This document shows, piece by piece, positions 33,909 through 44,359 of a stretch of DNA of 64,000 nucleotides (positions within the stretch are counted from its first letter, which is position 1; each line of letters opens with the position of its first letter). The notes under the pieces were generated by a model. That model was not told the origin of the DNA, ran no database searches, and saw nothing but the letters and a program-made list of their open reading frames with translations. The stretch comes from Bacteroidales bacterium UBA2287 (lineage in GTDB: Bacteria; Bacteroidota; Bacteroidia; Bacteroidales; Tenuifilaceae). Both the position numbers and the translations under genes were made by a program. Location of the stretch: the NCBI GenBank assembly GCA_002345675.1, contig DDWL01000008.1, positions 9,095 through 73,094 of the forward strand, read 5' to 3'.

Positions 33909-36728
33909 ATGAAAAGATTGGCTTGTAAGTTCTTCGTTCTAGTATTCCTTTCCAGTATTTCATTGATTACACTCGGAAAAGATTCTCCTTTAGCCAATCC
34001 CAATGGTTCGCAGCTAATTTACTACCTTGTAAATAGTTTTGCTGTGCACAATCAAAATTGGGCAATATCTCAAAATGTAAATAACCACCTAATATATTTG
34101 GCCAACTCTGAAGGCCTGCTGGAGTACAATGGAATACAATGGAAAAAGTTTTCACTAAAGGATAATCTCCCCATAAGATCTGTTGTTGTGCATGCTAATG
34201 GTACAATTTTTACAGGATCGTTCGAGGAGTTTGGTTGCTGGAACTACAATAGTTCGGGTCAGCTTGTCTACACATCTCTGTCGAATTTAACCAATTTGGA
34301 GAAGAATGACGAAATATGGAAAATCCATGTTTTAGACGACAAGGTTTATTTTCAGTCGTTCACAACAATATACATTTACGATTTTAAAAGCATTGAAAAG
34401 GTAAAAGCTCCTTATACTATGCTTTTTCTTCACCTTTTAAATAACGAATTTGTGGCCCAAGTTCTTACCAGAGGTCTTTTTAGGGTTAAAAATCAACAGT
34501 TCGAATTTATAAAGAACAGCGAAATATTTGCAAACATTAAAGTTCATGCAATAGTTCCTTATGGTTCTGAGCAATGGATTGTTTGTACAGCTAACGATGG
34601 TCTTTTTCTGTTCGATGGGGCCAAGTTTAGCCCATTTCAAAGTGAGGCATCAAATTTTCTAAAGCAATTTAGCTGTAATGCAGCCAAACAGATTGATGAC
34701 TCAATGTTTGTTTTTGGGAGCATTCAAAATGGATTTATTATTACAAATAGGCACGGAGCAATTCAAAGGCATTACAACGCTAATAATGGACTTAACAATA
34801 ATACAATTCTCTCGCTTTTTGTCGACACCGACAGGGGGCTTTGGATTGGCTTAGACGAGGGGGTAAACTTTATCGACCCGTTTTCGCCTCTAACTCACTA
34901 TGTAAGCAGCAACGGCTCATTGGGTACAATTTATGCGCTTTTAAGACAAAATAACCAGCTTTACATTGGAACAAACCATGGACTTTTTTTGGCCGATATT
35001 GTTAAGAAAGGGTCGATATACGAATTCAGAAACCTACGTATTATCCCCGAAAGCCAGGGTCAGGTGTGGGAATTGGATTTGTTCGACAATCAAATTTTAT
35101 GTGGACATAACGAGGGTACATTTATAGTAAAAGATGAGCAATTAAAAAGAATTTCGTCTGTAACAGGTGGATGGACTTTTACGCCCTTTGGCAACTATTT
35201 ACTTGGAGGAACCTATACGGGTATTGTTGTTTTCGAAAAAAGCTCCATTGGCGAGTGGGCATTTCGAAATAAAATTGAAGAGTTTGTCGAACCATCAAGG
35301 CATATTGAGGTTGACTACCTTGGCTACATTTGGGCCTCGCACCACCAAAAAGGGATTTACAAAATTGAACTATCCGAAGACCTTTTGGGAGTTACTAATG
35401 TTGAACATTTTTCGAACATTCAGAATGAAAGTTACAACATTAAGGTTTTTAAATTAAATAATAGGATTGTTTTTACAACATCCGAAAATATTTATACTTT
35501 CGATTATGTAAGAAACCAAATAGTACCTGTTTCACCTCTATCCTCCGATTTAGGCGAGTTTAAAACAACCGAACAAATAAGCAGTTTTCGGAAAAATGAT
35601 TTCTGGTTCATTAAGGAAGACAGAGTTGCCCTTTTTGAAATTGGGCTCGATTTTTCAGCCAAAAAGAAAAGAGAGATTTTTCTTGATAACATAAACTTGC
35701 CCCAACGTAGAATTCAATTAATAAATATGGACGACAGCACAGTGCTGATTCCAAATCCACAAAATTTTGAAATTTACAACCTTCCGCTTGGCGATACCAA
35801 AACAAACAAGGCAAGATTAACGATTGAGAAAATGGTTTTTTATGGTGATAAAAAAAATCTTGTGTACTACAATTCCTTTAAAAACATACGTACATCGTGG
35901 GATGCGAACAACTTAGTTGTATACTTTTCCGATCCATCGCTTTTCGACCAAACTTCGAAAGTTTATCGGTTTCGAATAAAAGAAATTGATAAAACTTGGC
36001 AAAGCACATCGTTAAACTTCTTTACCTACTTAGGGCTTAAGTATGGCTCCTATACTTTAGAACTAAAAAGTGCCGACGACAATACGATTGAAGTCCCATT
36101 TTATGTAGGAAAACCATGGTACTATTCCTATTTAGCCATACTTTGCTATTTATTAATGCTTGCAGCAATTGCTTGGGCGCTTGTTAAATTTTTTAGGTAT
36201 AAAATAAATAGGCAAAAGGAACTTGTTGCAATGGAGCTAAAGCAAACTTCGCTGGAGCAAGAGTTAGACTATAAAAGTTATGAGTTAATGCTTACAATAC
36301 GTTATTTAATTCATAAAAACGAAATTCTTACCGAATTGCAAAATGAAATAAATGATATAAAGAACCACTCATCGAAATACCCCATAAAAAACCTGAAAAG
36401 CATGGAGCGCATTATATCGGAGGGGCTCGATACTCAAACCGACGATTGGAAAAATGCAATGAGCAGTTTGAAGCTGTCGCAACAGGGATTTTTTAAAAAG
36501 TTAATGGAGCAATTTCCCCACTTAACCACCAACGATTTAAGGTTATGCTCCTACTTACGAATGAACTTTTCGACTAAAGAAATTGCACGACTTTTAAATA
36601 ATTCGACCCGAGCTGTTGAAATTAGTCGCTACCGTTTGCGTAAAAAAATGAACCTTAACCACGATGTGAATTTAACAGAATTCCTAATGAGCGAAACATT
36701 TGCCGACAACTCATCGGAGCCGATATAG
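33909..36728 (+). CDS. membrane-spanning one-component regulator (beta-propeller sensor, Y_Y_Y, helix-turn-helix)
   Basis: A 939-residue protein. A signal peptide is followed by about 650 residues of propeller-like repeats (phrases such as NGTIFTGSFEEFGCW, DRGLWIGLDEGVNFID, NQLYIGTNHGLFLAD), then a Y_Y_Y-type domain (VYRFRIKEIDKTWQ ... YGSYTLELKSADD), a membrane helix at about 740-765 (LAILCYLLMLAAIAWALV), a coiled coil, and a C-terminal LuxR-like helix-turn-helix at about 868-925 (NFSTKEIARLLNNSTRAVEI). There is no kinase domain, so it should sense a ligand outside and bind DNA directly inside. It precedes the SusC gene in the same direction and probably controls that locus. A possible weak promoter is TTG at 33869 with TAACTTTC at 33889-33896. 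Confidence 0.87.
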   Translation: MKRLACKFFVLVFLSSISLITLGKDSPLANPNGSQLIYYLVNSFAVHNQNWAISQNVNNHLIYLANSEGLLEYNGIQWKKFSLKDNLPIRSVVVHANGTIFTGSFEEFGCWNYNSSGQLVYTSLSNLTNLEKNDEIWKIHVLDDKVYFQSFTTIYIYDFKSIEKVKAPYTMLFLHLLNNEFVAQVLTRGLFRVKNQQFEFIKNSEIFANIKVHAIVPYGSEQWIVCTANDGLFLFDGAKFSPFQSEASNFLKQFSCNAAKQIDDSMFVFGSIQNGFIITNRHGAIQRHYNANNGLNNNTILSLFVDTDRGLWIGLDEGVNFIDPFSPLTHYVSSNGSLGTIYALLRQNNQLYIGTNHGLFLADIVKKGSIYEFRNLRIIPESQGQVWELDLFDNQILCGHNEGTFIVKDEQLKRISSVTGGWTFTPFGNYLLGGTYTGIVVFEKSSIGEWAFRNKIEEFVEPSRHIEVDYLGYIWASHHQKGIYKIELSEDLLGVTNVEHFSNIQNESYNIKVFKLNNRIVFTTSENIYTFDYVRNQIVPVSPLSSDLGEFKTTEQISSFRKNDFWFIKEDRVALFEIGLDFSAKKKREIFLDNINLPQRRIQLINMDDSTVLIPNPQNFEIYNLPLGDTKTNKARLTIEKMVFYGDKKNLVYYNSFKNIRTSWDANNLVVYFSDPSLFDQTSKVYRFRIKEIDKTWQSTSLNFFTYLGLKYGSYTLELKSADDNTIEVPFYVGKPWYYSYLAILCYLLMLAAIAWALVKFFRYKINRQKELVAMELKQTSLEQELDYKSYELMLTIRYLIHKNEILTELQNEINDIKNHSSKYPIKNLKSMERIISEGLDTQTDDWKNAMSSLKLSQQGFFKKLMEQFPHLTTNDLRLCSYLRMNFSTKEIARLLNNSTRAVEISRYRLRKKMNLNHDVNLTEFLMSETFADNSSEPI

Positions 36729-37224
36729 TTTCCCATAAAACTCAACATTCTCAAATTCCAATCTTTTCCCTCCATTTTTCTTTTGGTTTACAAAAACTAT
36801 TTATCGTATTAAGTGTTATAAACTTAATTCAGGTTTTGTACCAAGAACTCTAGTGACATGCTTTTGTGCTTCTTTTTAACTTGAATATTCCCTCTCCCGA
36901 TAACTATCGGAAAATATCCTATTTTCTTTTTTATAGTTCGAAATTCAAAGGTCACGCAATTTGTTTGCTTCCGATTGTAAATAATCGGATCGTAATTTAA
37001 AAACCAGAAAGTACTTTTTAGTATTTGCTTTGAATTAAATATCAAACGATTGCACTTCGATGTTGTAATAGAGTTGAGGCTTTAACGTAAACAAAAATCA
37101 ATTTGTGAAACTTAACTTGTTGGTTAAAATTGACCGTTGTTTAATAACAAGTTTAATTTTAGTTTAATTATTAGTTAATTTTTTAGGAGGTCGAAATATT
37201 ATTTTTTTAAAAGAAATAAATAGT
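36729..37224 (+). promoter_or_regulatory. control region upstream of the SusC gene
   Basis: About 500 AT-rich bases without a convincing gene. A partial 16-base palindrome relative lies at 36896-36910. An inverted repeat AACTTGTT (37114-37121) and AACAAGTT (37146-37153) brackets an imperfect palindrome GGTTAAAATTGACC (37122-37135), about 70-110 bases before the SusC start. That is the best candidate operator for the upstream regulator, by inference only. Confidence 0.35.
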
Positions 37225-40215
37225 ATGAAGCAAAAATTATCTCTCCTATTTGTATTTTTTCTTACTAGCGCCAGCTTGCTTGGCCAGGTAGAAATTACAG
37301 GAACTGTTACCGATGACAAAACGGAACCCCTTCCGGGTGTTTCGGTAATTGTAAAAGGCACAACTCGAGGCATTTCTACCGACATCGATGGGAAATACTT
37401 TATAAATGTCGATGCGCAAGAAGAGCTGGAGTTCTCCATGGTAGGCATGGTTTCGCAGTCGGTAATTGTTGGTAACCGAACAGTTATTGACATTACGCTT
37501 TTAACCGAAGCCACCCAACTTGGCGAAGTAGTTGTAATTGGCTACGGAACTCAACGTGCCAAGGATTTAACGGCTCCAATTGTTAGGGTTTCGGGCGATA
37601 ATCTTGCAAAGCAATCAACATCAAATGCAATGCAGGCGCTTCAGGGAAAGGCTGCTGGAGTTCAAATTATTAATAGCGGTGTTCCAGGAAGAGGCCCTGC
37701 CGTTAAAATTAGAGGAATTGGCTCCATTGGCGATTATGCTAATCCTCTTTTTATTGTCGATGGGGTTTTTGTCGATAATATCGACTTTTTAAGTTCCTCC
37801 GACATTGAAGACCTAAATGTACTAAAAGACGCCTCGGCCTCGGCAATTTATGGTGTTAGAGCAGCAAACGGGGTTATACTGGTTACCACAAAGAAAGGAA
37901 AAACCGGAAAGCCCTTAATTAACTACGATGCCTACTTTGGTCTTCAAACGCCCGTAAATGTTATGAAATTGGCTACAAAGGATCAGTATGTCGAAGTGCT
38001 TAACGAGGCAAACCAATCAACAACAGGCTATGTCCCCAAGGATCCAGCGGCTTATCCAACAAGTATCGACTGGTATCAGGAGCTTTTACGAAATGCCCCT
38101 ATGAGCAACCATAGTATCGATATTTCGGGAGCAAACGAAATGACCAATTACTCCTTTGGTGGAAGTTATCTTTATCAGCAAGGAGTTATGGATTCGAAAA
38201 ATCAGTACGATAGAATAAACCTTCGCGTAAGACTCGATCAGAATGTGAACGATTTTTTAAAAATTGGAGTTAATAATATTCTCTCAAAGTACAATAAGTA
38301 TAGCCCCAACGAAAGTGCATTTTTTAGCGCATACGTTAATCCTCCAGTTTACTCGGTTTACGACGATGCTAACGAAGAGGCCTTTCCCATAAAATTTGGA
38401 TCGCCACAAAAGTATGGTTTCGGAAACCAGTACGGCAACCCTGTTGCAGCTGCATACTACCCCAATAATTACGAAAAGGGAACTAACCTTGTTTTTGGCG
38501 CATACACCGAATTTTACTTAATAAAGGATAGGCTAACCTTTAAAACAGCATACAATCAAAACTTTATCAACTATACTCCGCTAAATTATACACCAGCTTA
38601 CAACGTTGGTGGTTCACAAGGAATTCGCAAGTCGAGCCTTACAAAAACTTCAAATAGTTCAACAAAGCAAATAATCGACAATTTACTTACTTTCAATGAT
38701 AGAACGGGACCACATACCTACTCGGTTTTGCTAGGCCAATCGACAAGAATTGAGAAGTCGGAGTTTTTATCGGGCTCGGCTCTCGATGTTCCCGGAATCG
38801 ACGATCAGTCGATTTATATTGTAACCGGATCGTACTTAGGCCGAAATTCCTGGGATGGAGCTTCACGTTTTCATGGAGTATCGTTTTTTACCAGAGGTAC
38901 ATATAGCTATAACAGCAAGTACTTGGCCACGTTAACTTTTAGGGCCGACGGAAGTTCGAAGTACCAAGAAAAATGGGCATACTTCCCTTCAATAGGCTTG
39001 GGCTGGAATCTCTCTGAGGAAGACTTTTTAGTGGATAATACATTGATTTCATACCTTAAAGCAAGGGTAAGCTGGGGGCTTATGGGCAACGACAATGTTC
39101 CTTCTAATTCGGCATTTATACTTGGACAAGCAGGACCCGAAAGTTCGGGAATATTTGGCAACAACCTTGTCGATGGCGTTGGCGCTCAAACCGTTCTTCA
39201 AAACTTTTTAAAATGGGAGCAGGTAAGCGAATTCAACCTTGGATTCGACTTTATAGCACGAAATACTAAGCTGTCGGGCGATATCGATTTTTATCATAGG
39301 GTTACAAGCAACGTTGTATTTTATGCTCCTATAGCAACTGGTGGTGGCGTGGCCGATTTGCTTGCAAATAACGGGAAAGTTTTAAATGCTGGCATTGAGC
39401 TTAGCCTGAATTGGAAAGACAAAATAACCGATAACCTAAACTACACTATTGGGTTTAACGCATCAACGGTTTACAATAGCGTTCTCGAACTCGAAGGCCG
39501 TGACTATATTCCGGGAGCTTATGTTAGGGGAAACTATACAACTCGCACTGCAGTTGGGCATCCCATAGGCTCATTTTATGGCTACGAAATCGACGGGGTT
39601 TACGCATCCGAATCGCAAGCTCTTCTCGATCCAGTAAGCCAAACTATAAAAGACAAAGGATTCTTTAAGTATAAAGACCAAAATGATGATAACGTTATTA
39701 ACGATTTAGATAAGGTTTACTTAGGTAGCCCAATACCTTGGCTTATTACAGGGCTCGACTTTGGAATGAACTATAACAAGTTCGATGTTAGCATTTCAAT
39801 TTATAGCCAAATAGGAAATAAAGTTTTAAACGCTAAGCGAATGAATCGCGACGTTTTTGCCGATGGAAACTACGACCAGGATTTTGTTGAGAATAGATGG
39901 ACAACCGATAGTAAATCGGACGAGTACCCTTCGGCGCAAGCCTATAACTTTTCGTACACGCAGCAGGCAAACGACTTTTTTGTCGAAGATGGATCGTTTG
40001 TGAGAATTCAGAATATTCAAATTGGCTACACCACCAATAAAATCAAGCTAATTCAAATGCTTAGGGTGTTTGTTTCGGCACAGCGACCCTACTCGTTTTT
40101 TACATATAATGGGTTTACCCCCGAAATAGGCGGAAGCCCTATAAGTGCTGGTGTCGATAATTCTGTTTACCCCATGCAAGCTATTTACAGCTTGGGTTTA
40201 AAGGCTAACTTTTAA
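37225..40215 (+). CDS. SusC/RagA family TonB-dependent outer-membrane transporter
   Basis: A 996-residue transporter with signal peptide (SASLLGQVE), an N-terminal carboxypeptidase-regulatory-like domain (about 22-100, ITGTVTDDKTEPLPGVSVIV), a TonB-box-like stretch (GEVVVIGYGTQ), a plug domain (ALQGKAAGVQIINSGVPGRG, KIRGIGSIGDYANPLFIVDG, ASAIYGVRAANGVILVTTKK), and a beta-barrel ending SLGLKANF. SusC proteins import glycans through the outer membrane with a SusD lid; the partner starts 12 bases downstream. The glycan is inferred from the enzymes that follow. Confidence 0.96.
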   Translation: MKQKLSLLFVFFLTSASLLGQVEITGTVTDDKTEPLPGVSVIVKGTTRGISTDIDGKYFINVDAQEELEFSMVGMVSQSVIVGNRTVIDITLLTEATQLGEVVVIGYGTQRAKDLTAPIVRVSGDNLAKQSTSNAMQALQGKAAGVQIINSGVPGRGPAVKIRGIGSIGDYANPLFIVDGVFVDNIDFLSSSDIEDLNVLKDASASAIYGVRAANGVILVTTKKGKTGKPLINYDAYFGLQTPVNVMKLATKDQYVEVLNEANQSTTGYVPKDPAAYPTSIDWYQELLRNAPMSNHSIDISGANEMTNYSFGGSYLYQQGVMDSKNQYDRINLRVRLDQNVNDFLKIGVNNILSKYNKYSPNESAFFSAYVNPPVYSVYDDANEEAFPIKFGSPQKYGFGNQYGNPVAAAYYPNNYEKGTNLVFGAYTEFYLIKDRLTFKTAYNQNFINYTPLNYTPAYNVGGSQGIRKSSLTKTSNSSTKQIIDNLLTFNDRTGPHTYSVLLGQSTRIEKSEFLSGSALDVPGIDDQSIYIVTGSYLGRNSWDGASRFHGVSFFTRGTYSYNSKYLATLTFRADGSSKYQEKWAYFPSIGLGWNLSEEDFLVDNTLISYLKARVSWGLMGNDNVPSNSAFILGQAGPESSGIFGNNLVDGVGAQTVLQNFLKWEQVSEFNLGFDFIARNTKLSGDIDFYHRVTSNVVFYAPIATGGGVADLLANNGKVLNAGIELSLNWKDKITDNLNYTIGFNASTVYNSVLELEGRDYIPGAYVRGNYTTRTAVGHPIGSFYGYEIDGVYASESQALLDPVSQTIKDKGFFKYKDQNDDNVINDLDKVYLGSPIPWLITGLDFGMNYNKFDVSISIYSQIGNKVLNAKRMNRDVFADGNYDQDFVENRWTTDSKSDEYPSAQAYNFSYTQQANDFFVEDGSFVRIQNIQIGYTTNKIKLIQMLRVFVSAQRPYSFFTYNGFTPEIGGSPISAGVDNSVYPMQAIYSLGLKANF

Positions 40216-40227
40216 AGTATTGGGTAT

Positions 40228-41715
40228 ATGAGACTAATTAAAATACTACTTGTTGTTTTCACATTGTTTACACTTACAAACTGTGAAGATTTTTTAGATA
40301 TTCGACCCGAGGGAACCATTCCCACAACTGGAATCGACTATTCAAAAATAGAAAATGTATTCCTTCCCATTAGTGCGTCGTATGCGAAGTTGAGATCGTA
40401 TGGCGCTCATGTTTTCCCATACATTGGAGCCTTCGAAATTGCTGCCGACAATGCCGACAAAGGCAGTTCGCCCGAAGACAACCCGACAATGAAAGAAATT
40501 GATGATTTAACGTACGAATCCTCGAATGCTTTGATAAATGACTTGTGGAAAGGCTATTTCGATATTGTAAGCGGTGCTAACTATGCCATACATCAAATGC
40601 CCCTGTTCGAGCAAGCATTACTCAATAGCAGCGACAAACTTTATGCTAGGCAATGCCAAGGCGAAGTTAAGGCTATTAGAGCTTACGCCTATTTTAACTT
40701 AACCCGTGTGTTTGGTAGGGTTCCAATTATCGACACAACCCTATCATCGGATCAGCTTGCTGCGGTAAGCCAGTCCACCACCCAGCAGCTATATACATTT
40801 ATCGAAAAGGATTTAAGCGAAGCCATTCAGGTTTTACCCTCTTCGTATTCGAACGAATGGGGCGGACGTATTAACAAGTACACTGCAATGGCAATAAAAG
40901 CAAAGGTTCACATGTACCAAGCCGAATGGGATTCGGTTGCGTCGCTAACCGATAGAATAATTGCATCGGGACGGTATAACCTTTTAGGCAACTTTAGAGA
41001 GGTGTTTAGTGTCGATGGCGAAAATAGCCGCGAATCGCTTTTCGAAATTCAAAGTTCCACATTGGGAAACTCTACTGGCCCAACTACATTTTTAGAGTAT
41101 GCTTACGTTCAGGGACCTCGAGGAAATACCCCAAGCAGCATGCAGGGGTGGGGTTTTTGTACGCCAAGTCAAAGTCTTATCGATTTTTACACTGCAAGAG
41201 GCGAAGTAATTCGACCTGCAACAACATTACTTTACAGGGGCACCAAAACACCCGAAGGCGACAGCATTAAAAATAGCTGTTCCAACCCCGTTTACAACGG
41301 AAAGGTTTACACCCCTTCGAGTTACAATAACTGGAACTTTAACGGTTACGGTTTCGATCATAACATTCGAATACTTAGGTACTCCGATGTGCTTTTAATG
41401 CATGCCGAAGCAATTGTTAACGGTGCTGCCGTTACACTAATTAGCGGAATTACAGCCGACGAAGCGGTTAACATAGTTCGGCGAAGGGCAGGTTTAACCG
41501 ATATAGCAGGAGTAACACTTCAGGATATTTGGGACGAACGCCGCGCCGAACTCGCCATGGAACAGGATCGGTTTTTCGACCTAATTCGTACAGGGCAAGC
41601 TCCCATTGTTCTTGCACCCAAGGGCTTTGTTACAGGAAAGCATGAGCTTTACCCTATTCCTTCGGCCCAACGGCAACTGAATACCCAATTAACCCAAAAT
41701 AATGGATACAACTAA
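40228..41715 (+). CDS. SusD/RagB family glycan-binding lipoprotein
   Basis: A 495-residue surface lipoprotein (LFTLTNCEDFLDI) with the SusD hallmarks: DFLDIRPEGTIP near the start, the TPR-like region RAYAYFNLTRVFGRVPIIDT, and the C-terminal RYSDVLLMHAEA followed by WDERRAELAMEQDRFFDLIR. It caps the SusC barrel encoded just upstream and would bind the incoming beta-glucan. Confidence 0.95.
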   Translation: MRLIKILLVVFTLFTLTNCEDFLDIRPEGTIPTTGIDYSKIENVFLPISASYAKLRSYGAHVFPYIGAFEIAADNADKGSSPEDNPTMKEIDDLTYESSNALINDLWKGYFDIVSGANYAIHQMPLFEQALLNSSDKLYARQCQGEVKAIRAYAYFNLTRVFGRVPIIDTTLSSDQLAAVSQSTTQQLYTFIEKDLSEAIQVLPSSYSNEWGGRINKYTAMAIKAKVHMYQAEWDSVASLTDRIIASGRYNLLGNFREVFSVDGENSRESLFEIQSSTLGNSTGPTTFLEYAYVQGPRGNTPSSMQGWGFCTPSQSLIDFYTARGEVIRPATTLLYRGTKTPEGDSIKNSCSNPVYNGKVYTPSSYNNWNFNGYGFDHNIRILRYSDVLLMHAEAIVNGAAVTLISGITADEAVNIVRRRAGLTDIAGVTLQDIWDERRAELAMEQDRFFDLIRTGQAPIVLAPKGFVTGKHELYPIPSAQRQLNTQLTQNNGYN

Positions 41716-41751
41716 CCATTTTTTTTTAATGTTTCACTAATTCTTTTAATT

Positions 41752-42621
41752 ATGAAAAACAAGTTTAGAATTTTAGGAGCAATACTCTTTGGAGCAATGC
41801 TTATGACATCATTAACAATGACATCCTGTAAGGATGACGAACCAGATCCTAATGCAGGTAAAACTGATCCAAGTACTATTGCCACAGCAAACTTGGTTGC
41901 TTACTTTCCTTTTGATGGGAATGGAGTAGAAAAGATCGCATCGTTAAATCCTACTATGATGCCTAATGTAACCTACATTAATGGTCGTCGTGATAAAGCT
42001 TATCAAGGTGCAAGTGGAGCTCATTTGCTTTACTCTCTACCTGCAAACAGCAAACTGAAGACATTAACTTCATTTTCAGTGGCTATGTGGTTTAAATCTC
42101 CTGTGGTTACTGGCGATCCCGAGCCCACTATTTTTGAAATTGGAAAATCGGATGATTTGAATTGGGGTAATTTAAAGTTGGCTTTAAATAGATTAAGCGC
42201 AACAGCTGACTCCTTGCAACTAAAAGCCTTTTTCCTTAAATCGGGTGCGATTTGGGAGCCACAGCACATAGGTTTTTCGAAAAGGGTATTTACTACCAAT
42301 GTATGGATGCATTTAGTTTTGCAGTATAATGAAACTACTTCTAAATATATGATCTATAAAGATGGCGTTAAGGTAGTTACCAATGATGCTGTTGAGAATC
42401 GTTACTCGGGTCCTGGTGAAATACCGCTTGGAGCCTTAGCTTTTGCTAACGCTGATAAAATTAATATAGGTGCTTGGCGCCCAAAAACGGAAGGTACAGC
42501 AACAGATGCATGGATGGGTTGGTTTATGGGCAACCTTGATGAACTTCGTGTTTACGATAAAGCCCTAAGCGCAACCGAAGTTAAGGCTTTGTATGATGCT
42601 GAAGTAACTTGGGTTGAATAA
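41752..42621 (+). CDS. LamG/concanavalin-A-like surface lipoprotein
   Basis: A 289-residue lipoprotein (LTMTSCKDDEPDP) in the position of a SusE or surface-glycan-binding protein. Residues about 45-285 form a LamG-type jelly roll (LVAYFPFDGNGVEK, FSVAMWFKSP, WMHLVLQYNETTSKYMIYKDG, NLDELRVYDKALSATEVKAL). No catalytic pair is visible, so a binding role is likelier than hydrolysis. It is followed by a terminator, so the SusCD-lipoprotein part may be expressed more strongly than the enzymes. Confidence 0.85.
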   Translation: MKNKFRILGAILFGAMLMTSLTMTSCKDDEPDPNAGKTDPSTIATANLVAYFPFDGNGVEKIASLNPTMMPNVTYINGRRDKAYQGASGAHLLYSLPANSKLKTLTSFSVAMWFKSPVVTGDPEPTIFEIGKSDDLNWGNLKLALNRLSATADSLQLKAFFLKSGAIWEPQHIGFSKRVFTTNVWMHLVLQYNETTSKYMIYKDGVKVVTNDAVENRYSGPGEIPLGALAFANADKINIGAWRPKTEGTATDAWMGWFMGNLDELRVYDKALSATEVKALYDAEVTWVE

Positions 42622-42641
42622 TTAAGTTAACTAAAAACCTT

Positions 42642-42677
42642 GGGTGGAGGAGATTTACACCTCTTCCACCCTTTTTT
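42642..42677 (+). terminator. terminator or attenuator between binding proteins and enzymes
   Basis: GGGTGGAGGAG (42642-42652) pairs with CTCTTCCACCC (42661-42671), with one G-T wobble, followed by six T. It is placed inside the gene cluster, so partial read-through is plausible. Confidence 0.88.
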
Positions 42678-42700
42678 CTTGTAATTCAACATATTTTTAA

Positions 42701-44359
42701 ATGAAACTATTTGCCCTACTTCTTTTACCATTTCTGTTTTTTATGTCCTGCAAAAAGGAGGACAAAATTGTTGTTAACGATATTTTAATCGATACGGTTT
42801 TAGTCAATAATATTTATGTGCCAAATAGTTCTTCGGTTAATAATGTCGATTTTATAAATATTGGAATTAAAATAGTTTTCAACAACGAGGTCGACACTTC
42901 AAAGTTTGTAAAAAGCAAGCTGTTTATTAGTGGTGGTGTCGATACTGCCTATAACCATCGATTCGATATTTCAAGAAAAGCGCTTTATATTTCCCCCAGC
43001 AATTCACTTAATGCACTTGCAAGTTATAGGCTTGTATTCGATCAGGGAGAGAATTTGGGAGGAATTAATAAAACATTATACTCTTTTGTATTTAGAACAA
43101 GGATTGACAGCACTCCAAAATTTCCTGCAATTTCCGACGAGGCCCTGCTGACCTTGGTTCAGCACCAAACCTTTAAATATTTCTGGGATTATGGTCATCC
43201 CGTTTCGGGCTTAGCCCGAGATCGCTTAGGTTCGGGCGACATTATAACATCGGGGGGCAGTGGCTTTGGTGTAATGGCCATTTTAGTTGGCATTGAGCGT
43301 AACTTTATTACCCGAGAAGAGGGTTTCGAAAGGCTAAATAAAATTGTAAACTTTTTGGTTAACCCACAAACCGACAAATTCCATGGGGCATTTCCCCACT
43401 GGCTTAACGGGAGTACTGGTAAGGTTGTGCCATTTAGCACCAAGGACAATGGCGGCGATCTTGTTGAAACCGCATTCCTAATACAGGGTTTACTCACCGT
43501 TAAGGAGTACTTTAAAAATGGGTCGTTGCCCGAAGTATCGATGTGCGACTCAATTCAAAAAATTTGGGAAAACGTTGAGTGGGACTGGTACCAAAAAAAT
43601 GAGGAGAATGTTTTGTACTGGCATTGGTCGCCAAGCTATAGCTGGGAAATGAACCACCAAATTGGAGGATGGAACGAAGCGCTTATGACTTATGTTTTGG
43701 CTGCGAGTTCGCCTACTCACTCAATTTCGAAGCAAGTTTACGATAACGGCTGGGCTCGAAACGGTACTTACCCCATGGTAAACAATAAATTGTTTTATGG
43801 TATTCAGCTCCCCCTTGGTTCCGATTATGGAGGGCCACTATTTTTTGCCCATTACTCATTTTTAGGATTGGATCCGCGAAATTTAACCGACCAGTATGCA
43901 AACTATTGGAGCCAAAATGTTGCCCATACGCAAATAAACCAAGCTCGTTGCATTGCAAATCCTAAGAAGTATGTTGGTTACTCGGCCGAGTGCTGGGGCC
44001 TTACTGCAAGCGACATTCAAAATGGCTATAGCGCTAGTTCTCCAACAAACGATTTGGGCGTTATTGCTCCAACGGCAGCGCTTTCATCATACCCATACAC
44101 ATCCAGCGAGAGCCTAAAGGCTATGAAATTCTTCTATTACATTTTAGGCGATAAAATATGGGGCGAATACGGCTTTTACGATGCATTTAATTTAACGTCC
44201 CTCTGGTTTGCCGATTCATATATTGCTATCGATCAGGGGCCAATTGTTTGTATGATCGAAAATCACCGAACGGGATTGCTATGGGATTTGTTTATGGCCA
44301 ACAACGATGTTCAGTTGGGTTTAAATAAACTTGAATTCAGTTACTTAGAGACTGAATAA
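42701..44359 (+). CDS. GH144-type glucanase lipoprotein with N-terminal Ig-like domain (predicted beta-1,2-glucanase)
   Basis: A 552-residue lipoprotein (LFFMSCKKED). Residues about 30-140 look like a bacterial Ig-like domain; about 145-550 match the so-called glucoamylase domain (PF10091; TFKYFWDYGHPVSGLARDR, SGGSGFGVMAILVGIERNFI, GWNEALMTYVLAASSPTH, YVGYSAECWGLTASD, WGEYGFYDAFN, IAIDQGPIVCMIENHRTGLL). Family knowledge: characterised members are GH144 endo-beta-1,2-glucanases (Chitinophaga) or exo-acting sophorose-releasing enzymes (Parabacteroides). In Bacteroides thetaiotaomicron a GH144 gene also lies beside SusCD. Endo or exo action cannot be told from sequence alone. Confidence 0.85.
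   Translation: MKLFALLLLPFLFFMSCKKEDKIVVNDILIDTVLVNNIYVPNSSSVNNVDFINIGIKIVFNNEVDTSKFVKSKLFISGGVDTAYNHRFDISRKALYISPSNSLNALASYRLVFDQGENLGGINKTLYSFVFRTRIDSTPKFPAISDEALLTLVQHQTFKYFWDYGHPVSGLARDRLGSGDIITSGGSGFGVMAILVGIERNFITREEGFERLNKIVNFLVNPQTDKFHGAFPHWLNGSTGKVVPFSTKDNGGDLVETAFLIQGLLTVKEYFKNGSLPEVSMCDSIQKIWENVEWDWYQKNEENVLYWHWSPSYSWEMNHQIGGWNEALMTYVLAASSPTHSISKQVYDNGWARNGTYPMVNNKLFYGIQLPLGSDYGGPLFFAHYSFLGLDPRNLTDQYANYWSQNVAHTQINQARCIANPKKYVGYSAECWGLTASDIQNGYSASSPTNDLGVIAPTAALSSYPYTSSESLKAMKFFYYILGDKIWGEYGFYDAFNLTSLWFADSYIAIDQGPIVCMIENHRTGLLWDLFMANNDVQLGLNKLEFSYLETE

Noticed and set aside
36824..37045. 73-residue minus-strand frame upstream of SusC
   Set aside because: AT-rich, no recognisable domain, crosses a dispersed palindrome and lies in a control region.
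37184..37190. TAGGAGG as a Shine-Dalgarno site for SusC
   Set aside because: It lies about 35 bases before the start codon, too far to position a ribosome.
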